A stretch of 15,456 nucleotides of DNA from the NCBI GenBank assembly GCA_002441445.1, contig DJWC01000135.1, positions 1-15,456 of the forward strand, in the 5' to 3' direction. Shown here one piece after another: positions 7,536 to 14,149 of the stretch. Below the pieces are notes generated by a model. That model searched no databases, was not told the DNA's origin, and saw only the letters and a list, made by a program, of their open reading frames with translations. The position numbers were made by a program, and so were the translations under genes. The first letter of the stretch is position 1. Each line of letters starts with the position of its first letter. This stretch comes from Pusillimonas sp. UBA6240. Lineage in GTDB: Bacteria > Pseudomonadota > Gammaproteobacteria > Burkholderiales > Burkholderiaceae_B.

Positions 7536-7558
7536 AGCAAGACAAGCCTTGCTCTTTT
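7536..7558 (+). terminator. Intrinsic terminator-like hairpin after the cystathionine beta-lyase-like gene
   Basis: AGCAAG (7536-7541), a 6-nt loop, CTTGCT (7548-7553), then CTTTT. It lies about 75 bp beyond the stop at 7460 and before the next promoter region. The stem is short and half GC, so termination would be modest. Confidence 0.5.
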
Positions 7559-7559
7559 C

Positions 7560-7629
7560 ACTGATCAAAAATCAGTCATTAAAAAATAACTCATTAATCA
7601 ATACTTAATAGCGGCCTGGCTGATATGCT
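7560..7629 (+). promoter_or_regulatory. AT-rich promoter region of the SDR-Bug-DadA-UroD operon
   Basis: This stretch follows the terminator-like hairpin. It contains the inverted repeat ACTGAT-CAAAA-ATCAGT (7560-7576) and a looser dyad ATTAA-N7-TTAAT (7593-7609). TGATATGCT at 7621-7629 fits an extended -10 element (TGnTATnnT). The -35 region is poor, consistent with regulator-assisted transcription. No strong Lrp-box match was found here. Confidence 0.35.
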
Positions 7630-7664
7630 GCGCCTGTGCGCGAGCTTGGTGCTCGGCAACTTTT

Positions 7665-7671
7665 TGGAGGA
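7665..7671 (+). promoter_or_regulatory. Ribosome binding site deciding the SDR start
   Basis: TGGAGGA ends 4 bases before the ATG at 7676. It selects that codon over the in-frame ATG at 7625, which lies inside the candidate -10 element. Confidence 0.65.
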
Positions 7672-7675
7672 AGCA

Positions 7676-8458
7676 ATGGATTTACAAATCGCCGGCAAGC
7701 ACGCGCTCGTCTGCGGCGCCAGCCGGGGAATGGGCAAAAGCTGCGCCCAACTTCTGGCCAAGGAAGGCGTCGACCTGACCCTCGTGGCCCGCAGGGAAGA
7801 CGCTCTTGCCGAGACGGCGCGGGATTTGCGCAACGCCTACGGCATAGAAGTCAATATCCTGGGCAGCGATCTGTCCAAGCCGGAAGGCCGCAGCAAGGTC
7901 CTGGCGCATTGCGGCAATCCGGACATCCTCATCCATAACGGCGGCTGGCCCGACACCGATGGCGATTATCGCGCGTGGACGCGAGAAGACTGGCTGAATG
8001 CGATCGACGCCATGTTCCTGGCGCCGGTCGAGCTCATTACCGGCGTGGTGGGCGGCATGGTCGAGCGCAAATTCGGCCGTATCGTCGCCATTACCTCGCG
8101 GTTCGTCAAAGAACCCAAACTCGGCCTGTCCCTGTCCGTCAGCCCGCGCCTGGGCTTGTCCGGCTTCATGACGGCCCTGGCGCGCGAGGTGGCGCCTCAT
8201 AATGTCACGCTCAACACCGCATTGCCCGGTATCATCGCTACTGAAACACAATACCAGCATGGCCGCGACCTGGCTGAACAGTCCGGCAAGACTTTTGAGG
8301 AGGTCTGGAAGGAACGCGCTTCGACGAATTCCGCGGGCCGCTTCGGGGAACCCGATGAGTTCGCCTCGCTGTGCGTGTATCTTTGTTCCAAGCCCGCCGG
8401 ATTTCTGACGGGCCAGCACATTTTGTGCGACGGCGGCGGTTATCCCGGCGTCTTTTGA
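7676..8458 (+). CDS. SDR-family protein with substituted catalytic Tyr/Lys
   Basis: A Rossmann-fold protein of 260 residues, the usual length of classical short-chain dehydrogenases/reductases. The N-terminal cofactor motif is intact: CGASRGMGKS near residues 12-21 (GxxxGxG). The NNAG motif is altered to HNGG. ITSRF gives the conserved Ser region. Where classical members have YxxxK, this protein reads SVSPR: aligning on the flanking GLSGFMTALAREVA puts Ser in the Tyr place and Arg in the Lys place. The C-terminal GRFGEPDEFASL and FLTGQHILCDGGG are typical. It resembles a known atypical SDR subgroup (beta-ketoacyl-ACP reductase-like, with an imperfect catalytic tetrad). Reductase activity is therefore doubtful; dehydratase, lyase or binding roles are possible. 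First gene of a likely four-gene operon, 82 bp before the Bug protein. It is cytoplasmic. Confidence 0.88.
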   Translation: MDLQIAGKHALVCGASRGMGKSCAQLLAKEGVDLTLVARREDALAETARDLRNAYGIEVNILGSDLSKPEGRSKVLAHCGNPDILIHNGGWPDTDGDYRAWTREDWLNAIDAMFLAPVELITGVVGGMVERKFGRIVAITSRFVKEPKLGLSLSVSPRLGLSGFMTALAREVAPHNVTLNTALPGIIATETQYQHGRDLAEQSGKTFEEVWKERASTNSAGRFGEPDEFASLCVYLCSKPAGFLTGQHILCDGGGYPGVF

Positions 8459-8540
8459 TTCGATTGCCCCGGGCACCTGTCGCTGACGGCCGGGTACCTC
8501 TCATCCAACGTAGCGTCATAGACACTCAGAGGACATCTTC

Positions 8541-9500
8541 ATGAAAACGACATTATTGAAAATAGCCGCAGTATTCCTGGGCGCTACCGCCATCGCCCAT
8601 GCCCAGTACCCCGACAAGCCGATCAGGATCGTCGCGCCTTTCGCCGCGGGCGGTTCGGTCGACATCGTGGCCCGCATGGTGAGCGATCCGCTGGCCAAGG
8701 CTCTGGGCACGCCCGTCGTCGTCGAAAACAAGCCGGGCGCATCGGGCATGATCGGCACCCAGCAGGTCGCCAGCGCGAAACCCGACGGCTACACTTTGCT
8801 GGCCAATTCATCGATACATGTGATCGTTCCCAGCCTGTATCCCAAGATCGGCTACGATGCGCTCAACGATTTGCAGCCCGTCAGCCAGATCACCGTCGTG
8901 CCGCTGGTGCTGGTTGCGTCCCCGTCCGCGCCTTTCGCCAACTTGAAGGACATGGTCGCCTGGGGCAAGAAGCAGTCCGCGGGCATGAGCTATGCGTCGG
9001 CGGGCAACGGATCGACGCCGCACCTGGCGGGCGAGATGCTGGGCGAAGCCACCGGCGTTTCGGTGGTGCACGTGCCGTACAAGGGCAGCGGCGCCGCCAT
9101 GGTCGATGTGATGGGCGGCCAAGTGCCGGTCATGTTCGATGCGCTTACCGCGGTCATGAGCCATATCCAGAGCGGCAAGCTGAAGGCCCTGGCCATCGCC
9201 GCGCCCAAGCGCATTCCCGCCCTGCCTGACGTTCCCACGTTCGCGGAACTGGGCTACCCGCAGTTCGATCTGAGCACCTGGCACGGCATCTGGGCCCCCA
9301 AGGATACGCCCAAAGAGATCGTCAACAAGCTGTCCAGCGAACTCGCGCGCATCACCCACGAGCCCGATGTGACCAAGCGCATCGAGACCCTGGGCGGCCA
9401 GCCCGTCGGCAATACGCCTGAAGAGTTCGACGCCTTTGCGCGTTCCGAATACAAGAAATGGGGCGACATGATCAAGCGCTTCAACGTTGTGATCGAATAA
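8541..9500 (+). CDS. Bug/TctC-family periplasmic solute-binding protein
   Basis: A tripartite tricarboxylate transporter-type receptor of 319 residues that captures a carboxylate or amino acid-like ligand in the periplasm. The N-terminus is a signal peptide (KTTLLK, hydrophobic core, cleavage likely after AHA at residue 21). The mature start QYPDKPIRIVAPFAAGGSVD is the family hallmark. It is followed by VVENKPGASGMIGTQQVA and KPDGYTLL, then VPYKGSGAAMVDVMGGQVPVMFD and the KALAIAAPKRIPALPDVPTFAE block. AGAGGA at 8528-8533 is a good ribosome site. The membrane components TctA and TctB are not in the window, so this is an orphan receptor, as is common in Bordetella and relatives. Lying 19 bp before the dadA-like gene, it suggests the ligand is the substrate of this operon. 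The ligand cannot be read from sequence. Confidence 0.94.
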   Translation: MKTTLLKIAAVFLGATAIAHAQYPDKPIRIVAPFAAGGSVDIVARMVSDPLAKALGTPVVVENKPGASGMIGTQQVASAKPDGYTLLANSSIHVIVPSLYPKIGYDALNDLQPVSQITVVPLVLVASPSAPFANLKDMVAWGKKQSAGMSYASAGNGSTPHLAGEMLGEATGVSVVHVPYKGSGAAMVDVMGGQVPVMFDALTAVMSHIQSGKLKALAIAAPKRIPALPDVPTFAELGYPQFDLSTWHGIWAPKDTPKEIVNKLSSELARITHEPDVTKRIETLGGQPVGNTPEEFDAFARSEYKKWGDMIKRFNVVIE

Positions 9501-9519
9501 TCCCGAGGCGGCCTTCACT

Positions 9520-10785
9520 ATGGATGTCATTGTCCTGGGCGCCGGCATCATCGGCGTCACCACCGCCTGGTATCTGAGGCAGAACGGGCATAACGTACGT
9601 GTTCTGGAGCGGCGCGAGCAGGCCGGGCTGGAAACCAGCTTTGCCAACGCGGGCCAGGTATCCGCCCATCTTGCGGATCCCTGGGCCAATCCCACCACGC
9701 TGCGCTCCGTGTTCACGTGGCTGTTTCGCGACGACACGCCGCTGGTGTTCCGGCCCAGGGCGGACATCCATCAATGGTCCTGGCTGTTCAAGTTCCTGCG
9801 CGAATGCCCCGCCAGCCGGTACAACCGCAACCTCGTGCACCTGGCCAACCTGGGGGTGTACAGCCGCACGGCGCTGCAGGCTTTGCGCGCGCAGACCGGC
9901 ATCGAGTACGACGAGCGGCAGCGGGGCATCCTGCTGTTCTTCACCGAGGAAGATAAATTGCGGGGCGCGGCGGCGGCCGCCAAGCGCCTTGCGGCATCCG
10001 GATTGCGCCGCGAGGTGCTGGATGCCGACCAATGCCTGGAGATCGAGCCCTCTTTGCAGTCAGTGCGCGATGCCTTGAAAGGCGGCATCTATTCCCGCTA
10101 TGACGAAACAGGCGACGCATTCAAGTTTACGCAGCGCCTGGCTGCGCTGGCGCGGGACGCGGGGGTGCGGTTCGATTACGGCAATGACATACGCCGCGTG
10201 GATGTGGGCGGCGGCGCCATACGGGCCATCGATGTGCAAAAGGCCGACGGGCGGACGGAGCGCTACACGGCGGACCAATACGTGCTGTGCCTGGGGCCTG
10301 CATCCGCCCGGATGGCGCGGAAGATAGGCGTCGATCTGGACATCTACCCGGTCAAGGGGTACAGCGTGACGATGCCGGTGCGCGAGGGCGCGCTGGCGGT
10401 GAGCATGGGCCTGACCGACGCGGCGCAGAAGATGGCGTTCTCGCGCCTGGGCGACCGCGTGCGCGCCACGGCTATCGCCGAAATCGCCGGCTATGATCGC
10501 TCGATCGACCAGAAGCGCTGCCGGCAGATCGTCGCCAACGCCCAGCGCCTGTTTCCCGATGCGCTCGATACCGGCCGGGCCGAATACTGGGCCGGCTTGC
10601 GCCCAATGACGCCCAGCAACCTGCCCATCATCGGGCGCAATGGCCGCTATCGCAATCTGCTGATCAATACAGGGCACGGAACCATAGGCTGGACGCAGTC
10701 TTGCGGCTCGGCCCGCGCCATCGCCGACATCCTCGAGGGCCGCCGGCCCGATTGCGACTACCCTTTCATCGGCGAAATGCGCTGA
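9520..10785 (+). CDS. DadA-like FAD-dependent D-amino acid dehydrogenase
   Basis: A DAO-family flavoprotein of 421 residues, the normal DadA length. DadA enzymes oxidise D-amino acids to 2-oxo acids and ammonia and pass electrons to the respiratory chain at the inner membrane. The Rossmann motif VLGAGIIG is at residues 5-12, followed by LERREQAGLETSFANAGQVS. DETGDAFKFTQRLA, YPVKGYSVTMPV, and the C-terminal GLRPMTPSNLPIIGR and NTGHGTIGWTQSCGSA blocks are all characteristic. The ATG at 9520 has a moderate ribosome site (GAGGCG). The gene follows the Bug gene by 19 bp and precedes the UroD-like gene by 20 bp, so co-transcription is very likely. Divergent DAO relatives also oxidise N-methylated amino acids (sarcosine or N-methyl amino acid oxidases), a relevant alternative given the methyltransferase-like neighbour. 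It is one of several possible dadA paralogues, hence no symbol. Confidence 0.9.
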   Translation: MDVIVLGAGIIGVTTAWYLRQNGHNVRVLERREQAGLETSFANAGQVSAHLADPWANPTTLRSVFTWLFRDDTPLVFRPRADIHQWSWLFKFLRECPASRYNRNLVHLANLGVYSRTALQALRAQTGIEYDERQRGILLFFTEEDKLRGAAAAAKRLAASGLRREVLDADQCLEIEPSLQSVRDALKGGIYSRYDETGDAFKFTQRLAALARDAGVRFDYGNDIRRVDVGGGAIRAIDVQKADGRTERYTADQYVLCLGPASARMARKIGVDLDIYPVKGYSVTMPVREGALAVSMGLTDAAQKMAFSRLGDRVRATAIAEIAGYDRSIDQKRCRQIVANAQRLFPDALDTGRAEYWAGLRPMTPSNLPIIGRNGRYRNLLINTGHGTIGWTQSCGSARAIADILEGRRPDCDYPFIGEMR

Positions 10786-10805
10786 TGCCATCCATGGAGA
10801 GCAGT

Positions 10806-11801
10806 ATGAACAAACGTGAACGAGTCTTGGCCGCCGTCAAAGGCCAGCCCGTTGACCGCGTCCCTTTCAGCATGTGGCTGCACGATTTCACGCGCGAGCA
10901 CTCGGCGCAGGCGCTGAGCGAGGAAACCCTGCGCTTGTACCGGACTTACGGCTGGGATTTTCTCAAGCCGCAATCGCGTCCCTATTGCTTCAATGAGCTC
11001 TGGGGGCAGGAGTTCGCGCGCTCGACCGATCCGGGCCAGTTTCCCGTCGTAACCCGTTATGGCGTCGAGCGCGCGGAAGACATCGCCGATCTGCCCGCGG
11101 TCGACGCCAGCGTGGGCGCCTTGGCCGAGCAGCTCGAGTCCTACCAGCAAGTGCGCGCGGCGGTCGGGCCGGATGTCCCCATCGTGGCGACGATCTTCTC
11201 GCCATTGATGGTGGCGGGCTTCATGGCCGACAACGGCCCGGCTGAAATGCGGCGCCTGATGCGCGAGGCGCCGGACAAGCTGGAGCGCGGCTTGCTGACC
11301 ATCGCCGACGCCCTGGCCCAGCATGCCCGCCGCTGTATCGAAGGCGGCATGGACGGGATCTTCTATGCGACCACCGCGGCGACGCATGCGCAGATGACCC
11401 CGGCGCAATTCGAACGCTTCCAGCAGCCCTTCGACCTGCAGGTGCTGGAGGCCGCGGCGGGCGCGCCGTTCAACATCATGCATATGTGCGGGGACGGTAT
11501 TCTGGCGGATCAGTTCGTGCAGTATCCGGTGGATGTCTTCAGTTGGGCGACGACGCCCGGCAACCCTTCCTTGATGGAAATGCACAACAAAACCGGCCGG
11601 GCCGTGCTGGGCGGCTTGCCCGGCAAGCCCGCCTTCGGCAACATGAGCGCGGCCGAGATCCAGGCGCATGCGCGCCGCTCGCTGGATGAAATGGGCGGAC
11701 GCTACCATTTGCTCGGGCCCGACTGCTCGGTGAATCCCGGTGTGCGCCACGAACTGCTGGCGGCCGTCAACGAGGTGGACCTGACGGTACGCGCGCGCTA
11801 G
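10806..11801 (+). CDS. UroD-superfamily protein, MtaA/CmuA-type putative methyltransferase
   Basis: A barrel protein of 331 residues in the uroporphyrinogen decarboxylase superfamily. It starts MNKRERVLAAVKGQPVDRVP, the standard opening of non-HemE members. It lacks the MRQAGRY motif of true HemE. It has HMC at 226-228 and DC at 306-307. H226, C228 and C307 reproduce the His-x-Cys...Cys zinc site used by corrinoid-dependent methyltransferases such as MtaA, MtbA and CmuA to activate a thiol. No corrinoid protein is in the window, so methyl transfer is inference, and an unknown decarboxylase remains possible. The ATG at 10806 is chosen because GGAGAG lies just upstream (10796-10801). An ATG at 10785 overlapping the dadA-like stop (TGATG) would add seven residues and allow translational coupling. 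Last gene of the apparent operon. It is cytoplasmic. Confidence 0.85.
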   Translation: MNKRERVLAAVKGQPVDRVPFSMWLHDFTREHSAQALSEETLRLYRTYGWDFLKPQSRPYCFNELWGQEFARSTDPGQFPVVTRYGVERAEDIADLPAVDASVGALAEQLESYQQVRAAVGPDVPIVATIFSPLMVAGFMADNGPAEMRRLMREAPDKLERGLLTIADALAQHARRCIEGGMDGIFYATTAATHAQMTPAQFERFQQPFDLQVLEAAAGAPFNIMHMCGDGILADQFVQYPVDVFSWATTPGNPSLMEMHNKTGRAVLGGLPGKPAFGNMSAAEIQAHARRSLDEMGGRYHLLGPDCSVNPGVRHELLAAVNEVDLTVRAR

Positions 11802-11810
11802 CGTGCCGCG

Positions 11811-11828
11811 GGCCGCTTTTCAGCGGCC
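11811..11828. terminator. Hairpin at the junction of two convergent genes
   Basis: GGCCGC (11811-11816), loop TTTTCA, GCGGCC (11823-11828), a perfect 6-bp stem. It overlaps the stop codon of the flavoprotein gene (11820-11822) and lies 9 bp after the UroD-like stop. There is no T tail, so the role as a terminator is uncertain. Confidence 0.3.
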
Positions 11829-13448
11829 GGCCTGGCGCACGATGTCGTCGGCGCACACATAGCCCCAGCTCATGAACGGCCCGAGCGTCGTTCCGGCGCC
11901 GACGCCGCGCGTGCCGATAGGGTTCGCCATGGAGGCGCCGGCGCAATACAGCCCCTCGATCACACTGCCGTCCGCGCGCAGTGCGCGGCCCCGTTCGTCG
12001 GTGCGCGGGCCGCCCTTGGTGCTCATGATCGAGCGCTCGAATCGGATCGCGATGAAAGGCGGCTGGACGATGGGCGCGAGCCCGCCGCTCTTGCGCTTGT
12101 CGGCCGCCTGTTGCGCCCGCGTGCTGCCGCGGCCGAAATCGCTGTCGACGCCGGTGGCGCAGAGCGCGTTGTAGCGGGCGATGGTCGCCGCCAGCGCAGC
12201 GGGGTCCACGCCTATGCGCGTCGCCAGTTCCTCGATCGTCGCGGCTTTGGTCATCCAGCCCGGCGCCAGCCTGGCCTGCAGCCGCACTAGCGGCATTTTC
12301 GGCAGATAGCGCGCATCGGTCACCACATAGGCGGGCAGATGCCGCGCCTCGCCGGAGGCCGGGTCCCGGCTGTCGATCACCTCGCCGATATTGGGAATGA
12401 GTTCGTCGGTGAACCGGCGGCCGTGCCTATCGATCAGGATGGAATTGGCTTCCCCGTGATAGGGGACCGGCATGCCGTGCACAGCGGCGTGGTACCGCCT
12501 CGGGATGGCCGGAGTGAAGGTCGCCTGGTCCATGCGGAAAAGTTCCGCGCCGGCCTGCGCCGCCATGAGGTGGCCGTCGCCCGTCAGGGATCGCGGCCCG
12601 CCCAAAAAGCCCACCGGCCCTGGCAGGTATTCCGCCATCATGCCGGGGTTCCATTCGAACCCCCCGGTTGCAATCAGCACGCCATGCCGTGCGCGGGGTT
12701 CGTAGCGGCGGCCGCGCCATTCGATCCGCGCGCCGGTGACGCGGCCGCCGTCCAGCAGCAGCTCCATGCCCCTCGCTTCGCGCACGATCCGGCAGCCCGC
12801 ATCGACGCAGCCGCGCACCAGTCCCGTCATCAGCGCCACGCCCTTGCCCGCGGTAAGCGTGAGCATCCGCCCCGTGAGCCGCGGCAGCAGCCGGAGGGTG
12901 GTCGAGACGGGCTTGTGATAGAGATCGGTTTCCAGCACCTCATGGTAGGTGAATGGCTCCGGCAGGGTGGAGCCCCGGATGCTGAAGGCATAGCGCCCGG
13001 CCGCAAGACGGCTGAGCGGCATGGGAGACAGCATGCGGCCTTGCGGCCGCGACCCCGGCACCGCCGGAAACGGGTCGGGTTCCCGCGTCAGGCGGAAGCG
13101 CAAAGGCGTGCGCGCTTCGATGAGTTCGAGCATGGGCGGCCCCGCTTCCAGCATCGCTCGCCAGGATGGCGTTTCGTCCCAGCCCTGCGGCGTGGCGCCC
13201 GCAATATAGCGCAGCGCATCGTCCAGATTGTCCTCGAGGCCGGCGCGGCGGGCCAGGTGATTGGCCGGCACCCAGATGCCGCCCGCGGACATGGCGCTGG
13301 TCCCGCCGAGCAAGCGGGCCTTCTCGCAGATCAGAACACTGAGGCCGGCCGTGGCCGCCCGCAAGGCGGCGGTCAATGCCGCGCAGCCCGATCCCAATAC
13401 GATCAGATCATAGGTCGAGTCGAGAGGTGAAGTATTCGCCATGTTCAT
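11820..13448 (-). CDS. FAD-dependent oxidoreductase of the fumarate reductase/KstD-like family
   Basis: A FAD_binding_2 flavoprotein of 542 residues. The family includes fumarate reductase flavoproteins, urocanate reductase and 3-ketosteroid delta-1-dehydrogenases, which add or remove hydrogen across a C-C double bond. YDLIVLGSGCAALTAALRA near residues 13-31 binds the FAD ADP part, with EKARLLGGTSAMSAGGIWVP next. GVLIATGGFEWN and SIMSTKGGPRTDERGRAL follow. The C-terminal block GLYCAGASMANPIG and GVGAGTTLGPFMSWGYV completes the FAD site and resembles KstD-type enzymes. There is no Tat or Sec signal and no heme-binding CxxCH, so it is cytoplasmic. Methionines at residues 1 and 3 are both possible starts. 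It is divergent from the Lrp/AsnC gene across 237 bp and convergent with the UroD-like gene. The substrate is unknown; steroid specificity should not be assumed. Confidence 0.88.
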   Translation of the reverse strand: MNMANTSPLDSTYDLIVLGSGCAALTAALRAATAGLSVLICEKARLLGGTSAMSAGGIWVPANHLARRAGLEDNLDDALRYIAGATPQGWDETPSWRAMLEAGPPMLELIEARTPLRFRLTREPDPFPAVPGSRPQGRMLSPMPLSRLAAGRYAFSIRGSTLPEPFTYHEVLETDLYHKPVSTTLRLLPRLTGRMLTLTAGKGVALMTGLVRGCVDAGCRIVREARGMELLLDGGRVTGARIEWRGRRYEPRARHGVLIATGGFEWNPGMMAEYLPGPVGFLGGPRSLTGDGHLMAAQAGAELFRMDQATFTPAIPRRYHAAVHGMPVPYHGEANSILIDRHGRRFTDELIPNIGEVIDSRDPASGEARHLPAYVVTDARYLPKMPLVRLQARLAPGWMTKAATIEELATRIGVDPAALAATIARYNALCATGVDSDFGRGSTRAQQAADKRKSGGLAPIVQPPFIAIRFERSIMSTKGGPRTDERGRALRADGSVIEGLYCAGASMANPIGTRGVGAGTTLGPFMSWGYVCADDIVRQAGR

Positions 13449-13685
13449 GATTATCGCTCGAGGGGCCGGGCGGTGCGCCGTCGCGCGGGCCGTGTCTTAT
13501 ATGGGTGGGCTATGCAGAGCGGCGAGGCAGTCGCCCCGGCCCTCGCCGCCTGGAAGGATTATAAATTTCATTGCTGAGAATAAATCAGCGATTCCAACTA
13601 CCTTTATAGCGATAATTAGAAAAATAATCGCATATACTGGCTAGCCTGGAAATTATTTTCATAGCACAGCCACAGGGAAGGAAAC
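13449..13685. promoter_or_regulatory. Divergent promoter region between flavoprotein and Lrp/AsnC genes
   Basis: This 237-bp region becomes strongly AT-rich from 13558 to 13665, unlike the GC-rich genes around it. TATACT at 13633-13638 matches 5 of 6 bases of the -10 consensus for the regulator gene; its -35 region is poor and covered by a dyad (13609-13631). No clear promoter was recognised for the flavoprotein gene on the minus strand. Confidence 0.5.
13609..13631. promoter_or_regulatory. Candidate Lrp/AsnC operator in the regulator's own promoter
   Basis: GCGATAAT (13609-13616) and ATAATCGC (13624-13631) form an 8-bp inverted repeat with one mismatch and a 7-nt spacer. Inside it, ATTAGAAAAAT (13615-13625) is identical to 6132-6142 upstream of the metC-like gene. 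The 15-mer at 13617-13631 fits the Lrp consensus at 11 of 15 positions. A weaker 10/15 match follows at 13647-13661, about three helical turns away. The dyad covers the -35 position of the TATACT promoter, fitting autoregulation. Confidence 0.5.
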
Positions 13686-14147
13686 ATGCTCGACCGGATC
13701 GACAAACTGATATTGCTGCATCTGCAGCGCGACGCTTCGCTGTCGCTGCAGCAGCTCAGCGAACTCGTGCACCTGTCGCCCACCCCGTGCTGGCGCAGGG
13801 TGCAGCGGCTGGAGCAGGACGGCTATATCCAGGCGCGGGTGGCTTTGCTGGCGCCCGACAAGCTGAATGTCGGCGTCACGGTTTTTGTCGCCATCCGGAC
13901 CGCGCAGCACAATGACCAGTGGATGAAAAAGCTATGCAGCATTGTGGAAGACATCCCCGAAATCGTCGAGTTCTATCGCATGAGCGGGGACACCGATTAT
14001 TTGATGCGCGTAGTCGTGCCCGACGTCAGCGGCTACGATCGCATCTACAAGCGCCTGGTCAGCAGCCTGGATTTCGCCGGCGTATCGTCCAGCTTCGCCA
14101 TGGAGCAGATCAAGTACACCACGGCGCTGCCGCTGGACTATGCCTGA
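13686..14147 (+). CDS. Lrp/AsnC family transcriptional regulator
   Basis: A 153-residue feast/famine regulator, normal length. Residues 1-60 form the DNA-binding helix-turn-helix: MLDRIDKLILLHLQRDASLS, LQQLSELVHLSPTPCWRRVQRLEQDGYI. From ~70 on is the RAM ligand-binding and oligomerisation domain, with MSGDTDYLMRVVVPDVSGYD and a C-terminal YTTALPL strand. Such proteins form dimers and octamers, sense amino acids, and often regulate themselves and adjacent genes. GGGAAGGA upstream of the ATG at 13686 is a strong ribosome site. The gene is divergent from the flavoprotein gene and its stop lies only 2 bp from the stop of the convergent carboxylase gene. The amino acid context and the Lrp-like boxes make this a plausible local regulator of the metC-like gene and perhaps the operon; the ligand is unknown. 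Confidence 0.95.
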   Translation: MLDRIDKLILLHLQRDASLSLQQLSELVHLSPTPCWRRVQRLEQDGYIQARVALLAPDKLNVGVTVFVAIRTAQHNDQWMKKLCSIVEDIPEIVEFYRMSGDTDYLMRVVVPDVSGYDRIYKRLVSSLDFAGVSSSFAMEQIKYTTALPLDYA

Positions 14148-14149
14148 CG

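Noticed and set aside
7578..7589. ATTAAAAAATAA as a third copy of the shared Lrp-like core
   Set aside because: It needs a one-base gap to align with ATTAGAAAAAT, and the best 15-mer here fits the Lrp consensus at only about 8 positions, which is expected in AT-rich DNA.
10806..11801. Assignment as HemE, uroporphyrinogen decarboxylase of heme synthesis
   Set aside because: The HemE motif MRQAGRY is missing, and the His-x-Cys...Cys site and operon context fit the non-HemE branch.
12339..13430. Plus-strand 363-codon open frame opposite the flavoprotein
   Set aside because: The minus strand encodes a full FAD_binding_2 protein; the antisense translation is Arg/His/Gly-rich without domains.
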